Assembly (NCBI RefSeq): GCF_900167145.1
Contig: NZ_FUWG01000003.1
Span: 223,358 to 284,710, forward strand
Length of the DNA stretch: 61,353 nucleotides
Direction: 5' to 3'
Source: Treponema porcinum
Lineage (GTDB): Bacteria > Spirochaetota > Spirochaetia > Treponematales > Treponemataceae
This document shows positions 26,328 through 34,711 of the stretch, one piece after another. The position numbers were made by a program, and so were the translations under genes. Under the pieces are notes generated by a model. The model had not been told where the DNA came from. It saw only the letters and a list, made by a program, of their open reading frames with translations, and ran no database searches. Numbering within the stretch: the stretch's first letter is position 1; the number at the start of each line of letters is the position of its first letter.

Positions 26328-27610
26328 CTACAGGTTCTGCGCAAGCCTGAGTCCGCCTAATTTTACGTAAGGCGGAGCAATATATCTGTACGCACTTTCA
26401 AAATATGAAACATCCCACTGAAACGTATGACCACGCAAGGTGCGGTTTGTATAAACATCGTATTTCCAGTCGTAGGATGCACCGTAGTCAAACACCCATT
26501 CATACGCGTTTCCGGCAAGGTCATAAAATCCAAGTTCCGTCGGCTGTTTTCCGCCCTGCCTGTGCATCCTGTAGACATAGCCTGTCATTCCGTCAGGGGC
26601 AGAAGAATCATCCCAGCCTGCAGCAGTCTTTTCCGGGCCGGCGCTATTGGAAGCAGCGTAAGCGTCTGAATCAAACTTCGTTCCGCCTTTGCGTTTGTTA
26701 AATCCCCAGCCGAAAGCGTTTATTTCTTTGGAAGGCTGCTTCACCTCCGTAATGCCTTTTATCTGTTCAATAACGGTCGGCTTTGAACTTCGCGTTTTGG
26801 AAGGACCGTATTTGTCGCCGGGAGCGTTTTTGTTCCGGGAATAAAGCTCCCGTCGGAGCATTTGCGTGCGGCATATTCCCATTCGTAATCGTACGGAAGA
26901 CGGTAACCGCGTGAATTTTTATTTACATACGGATTATCAATATTTCCTTTTGTAAGAGATGTCATATCAACTTCGCGAGCTTTTGTGCTGTAGGCAAGAG
27001 GACATCCGGAAACTTCGGCACCTGTTTCGTAAACCGCATTACGCAGCGGAACTTGATACTGTTCATCCGCGCAGTAAACCGGCTCAAGTCCAAGCATTTC
27101 GTTCAACGCATTGCACCATACAACAGCATCCCACCAGCTTACTCCGTTTACAGGCATTCCTTCTGTTTTAGGAAAACCGCCTTCATTAAAAAAGTACAGA
27201 GGATTTTTATCTCCACCGGAAGAATACGCTCCTTCTGAGCCGGGATTTTCAAAAGCATAGACTTTTTCCCCGCGTTCTTCGCTTGTTGCCCAGGAATACA
27301 CTTTGTACCAGATATTGTAACTGAGTTCAAATTTCGCCATTCTGAACGGCGGAACTTCTGCAATTTTCATAACGCTTTCTACGTTCTCGCCAAGAATTAT
27401 TGAATCTGGATTAAGAATTTCAATCATATCAATAGAAAAACTATTGCCGTCTGCATAATGTAATGAGTCAGTTTTTTCCTTAACCTTAGGAATCCGCTCA
27501 GGAATGGCATACACCTCCCCTTTTTCATCATTTACGGACCATAAAAAATTTTTGCATGACAGAATGCATAGCAGAAAAAGCGGAATAAAAAGGAATGAAA
27601 TCTTTTTCAT
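26328..27610 (-). pseudogene. SUMF1/formylglycine-generating-enzyme-like lipoprotein, frameshifted
   Basis: The N-terminal part (27610 down to about 26830) has a lipobox signal (FLLCILSC) and the first half of a SUMF1-type domain: FRMAKFELSYNIWYKVYSWA, PVNGVSWWDAVVWCNALNE and RLPYDYEWEYAA. The domain then continues in another frame (to 26328) with ELGFYDLAGNAYEWVFDYG and RTLRGHTFQW, ending GGLRLAQNL. One extra A in the A5 run at 26827-26831, or one extra G in the nearby G3 run, joins both into one protein of about 428 aa. The terminal RLAR-type motif and NAYEW motif are conserved, so loss of frame is recent, programmed, or a sequencing error. Such treponemal lipoproteins usually lack the catalytic cysteines and act as carbohydrate- or surface-binding modules. 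Confidence 0.75.
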
Positions 27611-27624
27611 AAACAATGTCTTTT

Positions 27625-28101
27625 CTAAAAACGTATTCCCAAAGAAGCACCGCCTCGCCACAAGTACGGAAAGCCGGCTCCTGCATAAGGAATAAAAACA
27701 AAATCGGCATTGCTGACTTTTGCAATATCAAACATTAATTTTATATCGGCACCGGAAGAAACTGTCTGATGAACGTCGCCGTCGTTCCAGATTTGTTCAT
27801 AGCCTATAGAAATTTCGGGTAAAAAGCGCACTTTTTCGCCAAGTTTTACCATATATCCGGCATACGAAAGCAGCTCCAGACAGTTGAATTCAGTAAAATC
27901 ACAGCTGAACATTCCGCCGGCTCCGACTTTCAGTTCCGGCGTAATCGAATAGAACACGTCAAGTCCTGCACCAAAGGCGGCGCGCTCGTATGAATTCATA
28001 TTAGCTTCAAAACGGGCAGACGTATAGAACGGAGTAAATTCTACGGCAAACAAACCGCAGGTACAAATCATAATGCAAAAAGAAAAAATTAAACGTTTCA
28101 C
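27625..28101 (-). CDS. Small beta-barrel-like exported protein (158 aa)
   Basis: Has a signal peptide (RLIFSFCIMICTCGLFA) and then alternating beta strands with Gly/aromatic pattern (AAFGAGLDVFYSITPELKVG, VRFLPEISIGYEQIW), ending GASLGIRF. The terminal Phe and strand pattern suggest a small outer-membrane barrel of the OmpX/OmpW kind. It lies 14 bp upstream of the SUMF1 lipoprotein gene and is probably the first gene of the cluster. Confidence 0.55.
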   Translation of the reverse strand: MKRLIFSFCIMICTCGLFAVEFTPFYTSARFEANMNSYERAAFGAGLDVFYSITPELKVGAGGMFSCDFTEFNCLELLSYAGYMVKLGEKVRFLPEISIGYEQIWNDGDVHQTVSSGADIKLMFDIAKVSNADFVFIPYAGAGFPYLWRGGASLGIRF

Positions 28102-28198
28102 ACTTTTAGTATAAAGTCACATTTCTCTTTTTTCAACTGCCTGACGGCAGAACCGGTAAATTAAGGGGACTAAAACAGCCCCCTAAATACAATTTTCA

Positions 28199-29539
28199 TC
28201 AAGTTGAAAGCTGCGCAAGTTTTTCGTGGTATTCTTTCCACCAGTTCAATTCTTTTTCGTTTTCGGCAGATTCCTTTTCCTTAAACTTTACGTCTTCGGA
28301 TTCAAGCTGACCGCGGCATGAAAAGACGGCATCTACAATGCAAGGCTCAAAATGAGTTCCGCGTTCTTCTTCAAAAATCTTCATTGCCATATCAAACGAC
28401 ATAGGATTTTTATAAAGACGCTGGCTTACAAGAGCATCAAGAACGTCTGCTGCAGCCATAATGCGGGCGCTCAAAGGAATTTCATTACCTTTAAGTCCTA
28501 CCGGATAACCGCTTCCGTCCCATTTTTCATGATGATAGAATGCCATGTCCTTTGCAATTGCATTCAGCTGCCCGTTTTTAATCGGCGGAAGAAAATCAAG
28601 AAGCTTGTTTCCTTCGGCAGGGTGTACTTTCATAAGTTCGCGTTCCTGCTCCGTAAAACGACCCGGCTTATTAAGAACACCTTCAGGAATATGGATTTTT
28701 CCTATGTCGTGAAGAAAAGCTGCCGTTTCATACAGCTGGATTACTTCATCAGTAAGAACATCTATATAACAGCCGTTCTGCCGCAGCTGACGTGCAATAA
28801 TTCCAACGTATTTCTGCGTATGAATTACATGCCGCCCCGTAAAAAGATCGTGGCTTCCTAAAACTTCAGCAACGAATTTTATAATGTCCATCTGAGTCTG
28901 CATAAGGTTTGCATTCTTTTCTTTAAGTTCCTTATTCGCCTTGTCGCGTTCAAGCATCAAGTCCATCATTGTCTGAAGACTTTTCTTTGAACGGCGGGAA
29001 ATGGAGAATGAAACCAGAAACACAAAAATAAATTCAAGCGAAATACTGATAGCATGAGAAACATACCACCGATGACGTGAGAAATTTTCGATGGTAAATA
29101 AATAATTGTCCATAATGGTAAACGAGCGCAGATAATTTGTAACAAGAATCAGAGCGAGATTTGTAATGGTTATAATCTGCGTAAGCCGCATATTGTAGTA
29201 AAGGCAGCTTATGAACGGCACGATTCCGAATACAATACTGATGTTTATAATTCCTGACTCACCTAAAACACAGACATACAGCGTACAGAAAAGAAGGCTT
29301 ACAATCATTGATAAAACCTGCGTTTTCTGGCTGCGGTTCAAAAAATAAACTATGACAGATGCAACTGCAGAAAAGCAAAATATAAACAGACAGTAAGAAG
29401 TAGAAATGTGCCACAGACCAAGAGCCGTAAAAATATAAAAACAAACCGGAAGTATGCCTGTGCTGAAAATAATCTTCTCCACGATTTTATTTACATTGAT
29501 AATATTCTCCGTAAAAAAAATCTCGTCATAAACAGACAT
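28199..29539 (-). CDS. Membrane HD-GYP cyclic-di-GMP phosphodiesterase
   Basis: A 446 aa protein. Residues about 20-195 hold about six TM segments, followed by a short coiled linker (MLERDKANKELKEKNANLMQ). The HD-GYP domain is intact: HDIGKIHIPEGVLNKPG, then HHEKWDGSGYPVGLKGNEIP and ADVLDAL. ATG 29539 has GAGGAGG upstream; the longer frame from 29581 would start before it. The predicted promoter contains a G11 tract, so expression may vary by slippage. Degradation of c-di-GMP is the known activity of this family. The membrane part probably senses an unknown signal. Confidence 0.88.
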   Translation of the reverse strand: MSVYDEIFFTENIINVNKIVEKIIFSTGILPVCFYIFTALGLWHISTSYCLFIFCFSAVASVIVYFLNRSQKTQVLSMIVSLLFCTLYVCVLGESGIINISIVFGIVPFISCLYYNMRLTQIITITNLALILVTNYLRSFTIMDNYLFTIENFSRHRWYVSHAISISLEFIFVFLVSFSISRRSKKSLQTMMDLMLERDKANKELKEKNANLMQTQMDIIKFVAEVLGSHDLFTGRHVIHTQKYVGIIARQLRQNGCYIDVLTDEVIQLYETAAFLHDIGKIHIPEGVLNKPGRFTEQERELMKVHPAEGNKLLDFLPPIKNGQLNAIAKDMAFYHHEKWDGSGYPVGLKGNEIPLSARIMAAADVLDALVSQRLYKNPMSFDMAMKIFEEERGTHFEPCIVDAVFSCRGQLESEDVKFKEKESAENEKELNWWKEYHEKLAQLST

Positions 29540-29589
29540 CTTACAAAACCTCCTCAAGGTCTCTCCGTGCAAATTACACAAACATAACT

Positions 29590-29620
29590 ATTATACACCC
29601 CCCCCCCCGTTTTTAGGCAA
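29590..29620 (-). promoter_or_regulatory. HD-GYP promoter with poly-G spacer
   Basis: On the minus strand TTGCCT (29620-29615) and a perfect TATAAT (29595-29590) are separated by 19 bp, of which 11 are an uninterrupted G run. With nine G residues the spacing would be the optimal 17 bp. Start would be near 29583, about 44 nt before the ATG. Confidence 0.55.
29598..29608. repeat. Homopolymer C11/G11 tract
   Basis: Eleven consecutive C on the plus strand lie between the predicted -10 and -35 boxes of the HD-GYP gene. No comparable homopolymer was noticed elsewhere in the window. Such tracts slip readily during replication, and in T. pallidum poly-G runs next to promoters change tpr transcription. 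Confidence 0.9.
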
Positions 29621-29745
29621 ATTCTTTTTTTATTTTTTTACATTTTTTTTACATTTTTTTTACAAAAAAAACACTTTTTGTCCTGAATTCTTCCATGTGC
29701 CTCCAAAAAAATGTACGTTTTCATTATGAAAGAACTTATGGAAAT

Positions 29746-29775
29746 ACTGAAAAATCCTATTTAGGGTTTTTCAGT
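29746..29775. promoter_or_regulatory. Palindromic hairpin upstream of guaA
   Basis: ACTGAAAAA (29746-29754) and TTTTTCAGT (29767-29775) are perfect inverted arms around a 12 nt centre that itself contains CC and GG able to pair. It can be a bidirectional terminator fragment or an operator. No gene ends here on either strand, which favours a regulatory site. Confidence 0.4.
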
Positions 29776-29875
29776 GTTAACCTTAAATGTGTTCACCGGC
29801 ATTTCCTTAACATAACCGGTATTTTTTGATATAGTAAGACTATCGATTCTCTATTATACAAGGAAATTCAATTTT

Positions 29876-31753
29876 ATGGTACGTTCAAAAATCGTCGTTC
29901 TTGATTTTGGCAGCCAGTATGCGCATTTAATTGCAAAGCGCTTCCGTATGCTTGGTTTTTATTCGGAAATTGCACTGCCATCCGCACCGCTAAGCGAGTT
30001 TGAAAATGCAAAAGGCATTGTTTTTTCCGGCGGACCGGCATCTGTCTATGACGAGAACACGCCAGAATTCAACAGTGAAATTCTAAATCTTGACATTCCT
30101 ATTCTAGGACTGTGCTACGGGCACTACATCGTGCAGCTGGGATATAACGGAAAAGTCGGAAAGGCGGAAACAGGCGAATTCGGCTTTGCACAGCTTGAAC
30201 TGAACAAAAACACGGACTGTCCTCTTTTTGAAGGAATAGAACCGGAACAGCAGGTATGGATGAGCCATCAGGACGGAGTTCTTGCGATGGGCGATGGTTT
30301 TGAAGCCGTAGGTTTTACAAAAGACTGTCCGTTTGCGGCAACTCAGAACCTTTCTAAAAAAAGATTCAGCCTTCAGTTCCATTGTGAAGTAAAGGACACA
30401 CCTTGCGGAAACAAGATTTTTGAAAATTTTGCTTCGTTCTGCGGAATGGAAAAAAACTGGGATCAGGACACTGTACTGAACGTAATCCTTGAAAACATAA
30501 AGAAACAGGCGGAAGAAAAAAACGTCCTTCTCTTTTTGAGCGGCGGAGTTGATTCTACAATTACGTTTGCCCTTCTGAACAGGGCACTTGGTCAGGAACG
30601 CGTACTTGGACTTCACATAGACAACGGATTTATGCGCAAGAACGAAAGCGCAAAAGTTGCAGAAGCGTACAGAAAGTTCGGCTTTACAAACTTTATTGTG
30701 AAAGATGCGTCTGAAAGTTTCCTCAAGGCTGTTGCCGGTCTTACAGATCCGCAGAAAAAACGCATGGCCGTAGGTGAAAACTTCATCACCGTACGCAATG
30801 AAGTCGTTGCGCGCCAGAATCTTGACGAAGAAAAATGGCTTCTAGCACAGGGAACGCTTTATCCGGACATTATTGAATCCGGCGGAACGAAAAACTCACA
30901 CACCATAAAAACGCACCATAACCGTGTGGCAGGAATTCAGGCTTTAATCGAAAAAGGTCTTATTATTGAACCAATCCGCGATTTATATAAGGACGAAGTG
31001 CGCGCCATTGGAAAAAAACTAGGGCTTGACGACCAGCTTGTAATGCGCCATCCATTCCCGGGACCGGGACTTTCAATCAACGTACTTTGTTCCGACGGAA
31101 GCCTGAGTAAGGAAGATGAAGAAGAATTCAAAAAAGCACAGGAAGAATTCGCCCGTATTCCGGTAACTGAATTCTGCGCCAACTGCACTTCGAAAATGGA
31201 AAAACTTGTCCTTCCGGTAAAATCAGTGGGTGTGCAGGGAGATTTCCGCACTTACCGCTTCCCGGCAGTCCTGAGTTTTGAAAGACTCGCCGGCGGCTTT
31301 TACCATATTCCTAAAAAATGGGAGAAAATCGAAAGGGCTTCAAGCAGCATAACAAACAGTGCAAAATTCCTTAACCGTACTGTAATACGATTGTGGCAGA
31401 ACCCGGAAATTTCCGATGAAAAACTGCGTATTCAGAAAGGATATTGCGACCGCCGCCGCCTTGACCAGTTGCGCGAAGTTGATGACATCGTGCTTACGGA
31501 ACTTCATAAAAGCGGCTGGTACACAAAAATTTTCCAGCACCTTACGATAGATTTGCCATATGCAAGCAGCCCGGACCGCGCAAGTTTTGTACTGCGCCCT
31601 GTATGCTCGGAAGACGTTATGACGGCACGATTTGCGCATCTTCCGCTTGAACTTCTTGAAACTATCATACGCCGCATTTCTGCGCTTCCATTCGTGGATG
31701 CGCTGTACTACGATGCAACAAACAAACCGCCGGCAACGTTCGGCTGGGAGTAA
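29876..31753 (+). CDS. guaA: GMP synthase (glutamine-hydrolysing), long form
   Basis: Converts XMP to GMP. The amidotransferase domain (about residues 5-190) has the nucleophile in GLCYGHY. The His lies in FSLQFHCEV, where the usual QFHPE proline is Cys. The PP-loop ATPase domain shows LSGGVDST (about 220). The dimerisation domain follows and ends FGWE. At 625 aa it exceeds the usual bacterial length of about 520, because the C-terminal part contains an insertion like that of longer spirochetal and eukaryotic enzymes. ATG 29876 has AAGGA upstream. Confidence 0.95.
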   Translation: MVRSKIVVLDFGSQYAHLIAKRFRMLGFYSEIALPSAPLSEFENAKGIVFSGGPASVYDENTPEFNSEILNLDIPILGLCYGHYIVQLGYNGKVGKAETGEFGFAQLELNKNTDCPLFEGIEPEQQVWMSHQDGVLAMGDGFEAVGFTKDCPFAATQNLSKKRFSLQFHCEVKDTPCGNKIFENFASFCGMEKNWDQDTVLNVILENIKKQAEEKNVLLFLSGGVDSTITFALLNRALGQERVLGLHIDNGFMRKNESAKVAEAYRKFGFTNFIVKDASESFLKAVAGLTDPQKKRMAVGENFITVRNEVVARQNLDEEKWLLAQGTLYPDIIESGGTKNSHTIKTHHNRVAGIQALIEKGLIIEPIRDLYKDEVRAIGKKLGLDDQLVMRHPFPGPGLSINVLCSDGSLSKEDEEEFKKAQEEFARIPVTEFCANCTSKMEKLVLPVKSVGVQGDFRTYRFPAVLSFERLAGGFYHIPKKWEKIERASSSITNSAKFLNRTVIRLWQNPEISDEKLRIQKGYCDRRRLDQLREVDDIVLTELHKSGWYTKIFQHLTIDLPYASSPDRASFVLRPVCSEDVMTARFAHLPLELLETIIRRISALPFVDALYYDATNKPPATFGWE

Positions 31754-31762
31754 TACAATCTG

Positions 31763-31978
31763 ATGAAAAACAGTGAAAATAAAAGTGAAAGTGAAAGCGA
31801 AAAAAAATCAGCCTCGTTTTTTATTTGCAGGATTGTTTCCATAATAATTCTTGCAGTCCTGTTCGTTTTTCCGTTTTCTATGAGGGAAATGAACCTTCTG
31901 CAGCCGGAACTGTCCTCTGAAATCCTTTATCCGTTCAAAGCGTTTTTTCAGACAGTAAAATTTCTTCGCTCCTTCTAA
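31763..31978 (+). pseudogene. Probable detached N-terminus of the adenylate cyclase
   Basis: A 71-codon frame starting 9 bp after guaA: a charged Ser/Glu/Lys N terminus, one TM segment (FFICRIVSIIILAVLFVFPF), then an amphipathic stretch ending FQTVKFLRSF. The next frame, open from 31921, continues with LLRISWCALYVIPF and two more membrane segments into the cyclase. That frame has no start codon with a ribosome-binding site. A one-base change between 31921 and 31978 would join both. A separate small membrane protein is the alternative. Confidence 0.55.
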
Positions 31979-32097
31979 GGATAAGCTGGTGTGCGCTTTA
32001 CGTTATTCCGTTTTCTGCCATTCTGATTTTAATAACGATTTTTCTTAAAAAAAGACACAAAAAGACAGTCTATTTTTCCCTGCTGATTTCCGTTACG

Positions 32098-34131
32098 GTG
32101 TACCTTGTAAGCACGGTTGCAAGTATGATAACTTTTGCAAACACGGCACGGTGGTTCAGGGAACTTCCGCCACTTGTGTACGCAGCATTTGCCGTTGCGC
32201 TTGTTTTTCACATCGTGCTGATTACATACGGAATAATCGGCATAAAGACAAGAAATCAGGAACATTCAGAATACAAGCAGCTTTGCACGGAAGAAACGAA
32301 GAAAGAAATGGAACTGCACGCGCGGGCAATGGAGCGCATTCAGCGTGACAAGGAACGCGTAAAGGGCGACCGGGACAGGACGCGGAAAATAAAGCTTCTT
32401 GAAAAAAAAGAAGTTAAGGAATACCGGCAGAAAAAACACCGTACGCACGTAAAGACAAAAATCAAGATTGTAATTCTTCTTACGATAACGGTAATTCTTG
32501 CAACTTTCATTTTTACAGACTTACGAAACTACCGAATGCTTACAAAACAGACTGTAAACAACACTGGCGGAAACCAGGCGGAACAAGTTGCAGCAATCTA
32601 CGACTTTTCTGACGGTCTGAGCGCAAAACTCAATGCATTTATCGAAGGTTTTAAGAAAACGAACAGTTCGTCACCTTTTCCGTGCGAACGGGCAGACATC
32701 ATTACAACAGACAGTACTAAATCTGTTTTTCTTGAAACAATAGATGCATCTACCATTCTGCCAGAGTTCAACGTATTTTCATACACTACAGCAGCAGGTC
32801 ATGTATATAAAATTCCAGATGCAGAAAAACGCATTACGCCGCAACAGGCTGCACTTTACGTAGACCGATGGCGCAATGAGGCAACGCGTAAAGAACCTCT
32901 TTTCGACAGGCAGAACGATACGCTTAAATACATTTATCCTGTAACGTACACGCGAAAAGAAGGACATAAACTGGTAGGATTTTCTGTCATCACCTACCGT
33001 CGGGAAATTCTTTCACGCCCGTACTTTCAGGCAAAAGTTTTTATCTTTACCCTTTCAGCAGTCTTTCTTTATGTTTCAATCGTCATCACCCTTTTTCTTG
33101 CCGATTTTATTGCAAATCCTATTATTTTCCTGTGCGGAAGCGTTAGAAAAACGGCAAACATTCTTTCTGAACTGCTCTCCGGAACGGCAAACATTGACCC
33201 GAAATCCCTTACGTTTGACGAAAAAGTTGAAACAAAAGACGAAATAAAAGATCTTTCTATAGAGATAAACAATATCGTTACGATTGTACGCGGAATTTTG
33301 CCGTACATTTCATTCCATACACTTCAGAATGCAGACAGAAACAACAGCAGTTCAAGCCGTACGCGCGAACTTTGTTTTCTCTTTACGGACATACGCGGAT
33401 TTACAACTTTATGCGAAGGGCGTTCTCCAACAGACGTAATCGATATTTTGGATCATTACCTTGGCATAGAAACGAAGATTATACTGGACAACGGCGGCGA
33501 TGTAGACAAATACGTAGGCGACGAAATGATGGCGTTTTTTTCCGGGCCGGACAAAGAAATCAACGCGTGCAAGGCGGCTATGGAAATACGCAAGGCTATG
33601 CGCAAAGAGCAGGAAAAGGATCAGAAGGAAGGAACTCAGCCTATTTCTATGGGAATAGGCATAAACTCTGGAAAAGTCGTATTCGGACCGGTAGGTTCTT
33701 TAACACGAAAGGACTTTACTTCTATAGGCGACACCGTAAACCTTGCGGCGCGGCTTGAAGGAGCAAATAAGGAATACGGTTCAAAGACGATTATTTCGGA
33801 AGCCGTTTTTGAGCATCTCCACAATACATTTATCTGCCGCGAACTTGATTACATTACGGTAAAAGGCAAGACAGAGCCTGTCCGCATTTACGAGATATTG
33901 CAGTCCGCAAAAGATTCTACGGAAAAACTGTACGACATAAAAAAACTGTTTGAGGCAGGACTTAACGCCTACCGTAAAAAGCAGTGGAAAACGGCAGAAA
34001 AATATTTTACCGAATGCAACCAGAAGTATGACGATGCTCCTTCGCAGGTATTTTTGCGCAGGATAATCCATTACAAAATCTCTCCGCCGGAAAAAGACTG
34101 GAAAGGCGTTTTTGTAATGGCAGTAAAATAA
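32098..34131 (+). CDS. Class III adenylate cyclase, membrane bound, start uncertain
   Basis: The GTG at 32098 has no Shine-Dalgarno sequence and lies inside a membrane segment. The frame is open back to 31921, so the true N terminus probably comes from the preceding 71-codon frame. Domains are: TM segments, a basic linker (about residues 65-115), TM, an extracytoplasmic region (about 150-305), TM (about 315-335), and a HAMP-like helical linker. The cyclase domain comes next (about 425-600) with LFTDIRGFTTLCEG, DKYVGDEMMAFF, then GINSGKVVFG and SIGDTVNLAARLE. The metal-binding Asp pair is intact. A C-terminal helical, TPR-like tail (about 620-670) follows. cAMP as product is the usual family activity. 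Confidence 0.8.
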   Translation: MYLVSTVASMITFANTARWFRELPPLVYAAFAVALVFHIVLITYGIIGIKTRNQEHSEYKQLCTEETKKEMELHARAMERIQRDKERVKGDRDRTRKIKLLEKKEVKEYRQKKHRTHVKTKIKIVILLTITVILATFIFTDLRNYRMLTKQTVNNTGGNQAEQVAAIYDFSDGLSAKLNAFIEGFKKTNSSSPFPCERADIITTDSTKSVFLETIDASTILPEFNVFSYTTAAGHVYKIPDAEKRITPQQAALYVDRWRNEATRKEPLFDRQNDTLKYIYPVTYTRKEGHKLVGFSVITYRREILSRPYFQAKVFIFTLSAVFLYVSIVITLFLADFIANPIIFLCGSVRKTANILSELLSGTANIDPKSLTFDEKVETKDEIKDLSIEINNIVTIVRGILPYISFHTLQNADRNNSSSSRTRELCFLFTDIRGFTTLCEGRSPTDVIDILDHYLGIETKIILDNGGDVDKYVGDEMMAFFSGPDKEINACKAAMEIRKAMRKEQEKDQKEGTQPISMGIGINSGKVVFGPVGSLTRKDFTSIGDTVNLAARLEGANKEYGSKTIISEAVFEHLHNTFICRELDYITVKGKTEPVRIYEILQSAKDSTEKLYDIKKLFEAGLNAYRKKQWKTAEKYFTECNQKYDDAPSQVFLRRIIHYKISPPEKDWKGVFVMAVK

Positions 34132-34146
34132 ATTTTTTGCAGAAAA

Positions 34147-34677
34147 TCATTCAGATGTACGGACGGCTTTATCAACGGCAGACTTCAGGCGTTCCGGTGT
34201 ATACGCACCCATCTGGGTGTCTGTAATTATTCCGTCCGCCGAAATAAAAAGCGTATACGGAATTGCCGTAACGTTATACATAAAAGAAATGCTGCTGTCT
34301 TCATCACAGCCGCTCACAAAGGAAGAAAAGTCTCCGTCTTTGGAATTTATATATTCAACGACAGTTTCTTTTGTTTCACCAGCACTTATGGCAAGAACCG
34401 TAATTTCATCCTGGCGTTCTGCGGCAATCTTTGCAATGTACGGAAGTTCCCTTACGCACGGCGGACACCACGTTGCCCAGAAATGAAGAAGGACAGGCTT
34501 TCCCCTAAGGCTTGAAAGCATAAGTTCCGTTCCGTCCGTCATTTTTACAGAAAAATCAGGAGCCTGCTTTCCTTTGCGTATGCCTGTTTTCTGCGCAGAA
34601 ACAGGGAACGCACAGCACAAAAGCAATGCAGCTCCGGCTAAAAAAACATAAAAACCTGACAAAAAATTCTTTTTCAT
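34147..34677 (-). CDS. TlpA-like thioredoxin-fold protein
   Basis: A 176 aa exported thiol-disulfide oxidoreductase. Signal peptide or anchor at residues about 6-27. A redoxin domain opens with QAPDFSVKMTDGTE, and the active site is FWATWCPPCVRELP (CPPC). The cis-Pro region is TAIPYTLFI. It lies 34 bp downstream of a membrane polyferredoxin gene, with an AGGAGG ribosome-binding site. The context suggests it receives electrons from that protein. Substrates could be MsrAB-like repair enzymes or disulfides of exported proteins, but none is encoded nearby. Confidence 0.88.
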   Translation of the reverse strand: MKKNFLSGFYVFLAGAALLLCCAFPVSAQKTGIRKGKQAPDFSVKMTDGTELMLSSLRGKPVLLHFWATWCPPCVRELPYIAKIAAERQDEITVLAISAGETKETVVEYINSKDGDFSSFVSGCDEDSSISFMYNVTAIPYTLFISADGIITDTQMGAYTPERLKSAVDKAVRTSE

Positions 34678-34711
34678 ACCAACTCCTCCTGTAATATCAG
34701 TACAAAACTTT

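Larger units (their letters stand above)
29540..29875. other. 336 bp divergent intergenic region upstream of the HD-GYP gene and guaA
   Basis: From left to right this holds the 5' leader of the HD-GYP gene, its -10 box (29590-29595), a C11 tract (29598-29608), an A/T homopolymer-rich stretch with repeated TACATTTTTTT units (29621-29680), a palindromic hairpin (29746-29775) and the guaA leader. No ORF or RNA gene is recognised. Confidence 0.6.

Noticed and set aside
28352..28861. A 169-codon frame antisense to the HD-GYP domain
   Set aside because: The minus strand carries the intact HD-GYP motifs; the plus frame is a shadow with improbable composition.
29621..29680. A/T-rich repeats considered as an origin or a CRISPR-like array
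   Set aside because: Units are short homopolymer runs without spacers or DnaA boxes, so low-complexity intergenic DNA explains them.
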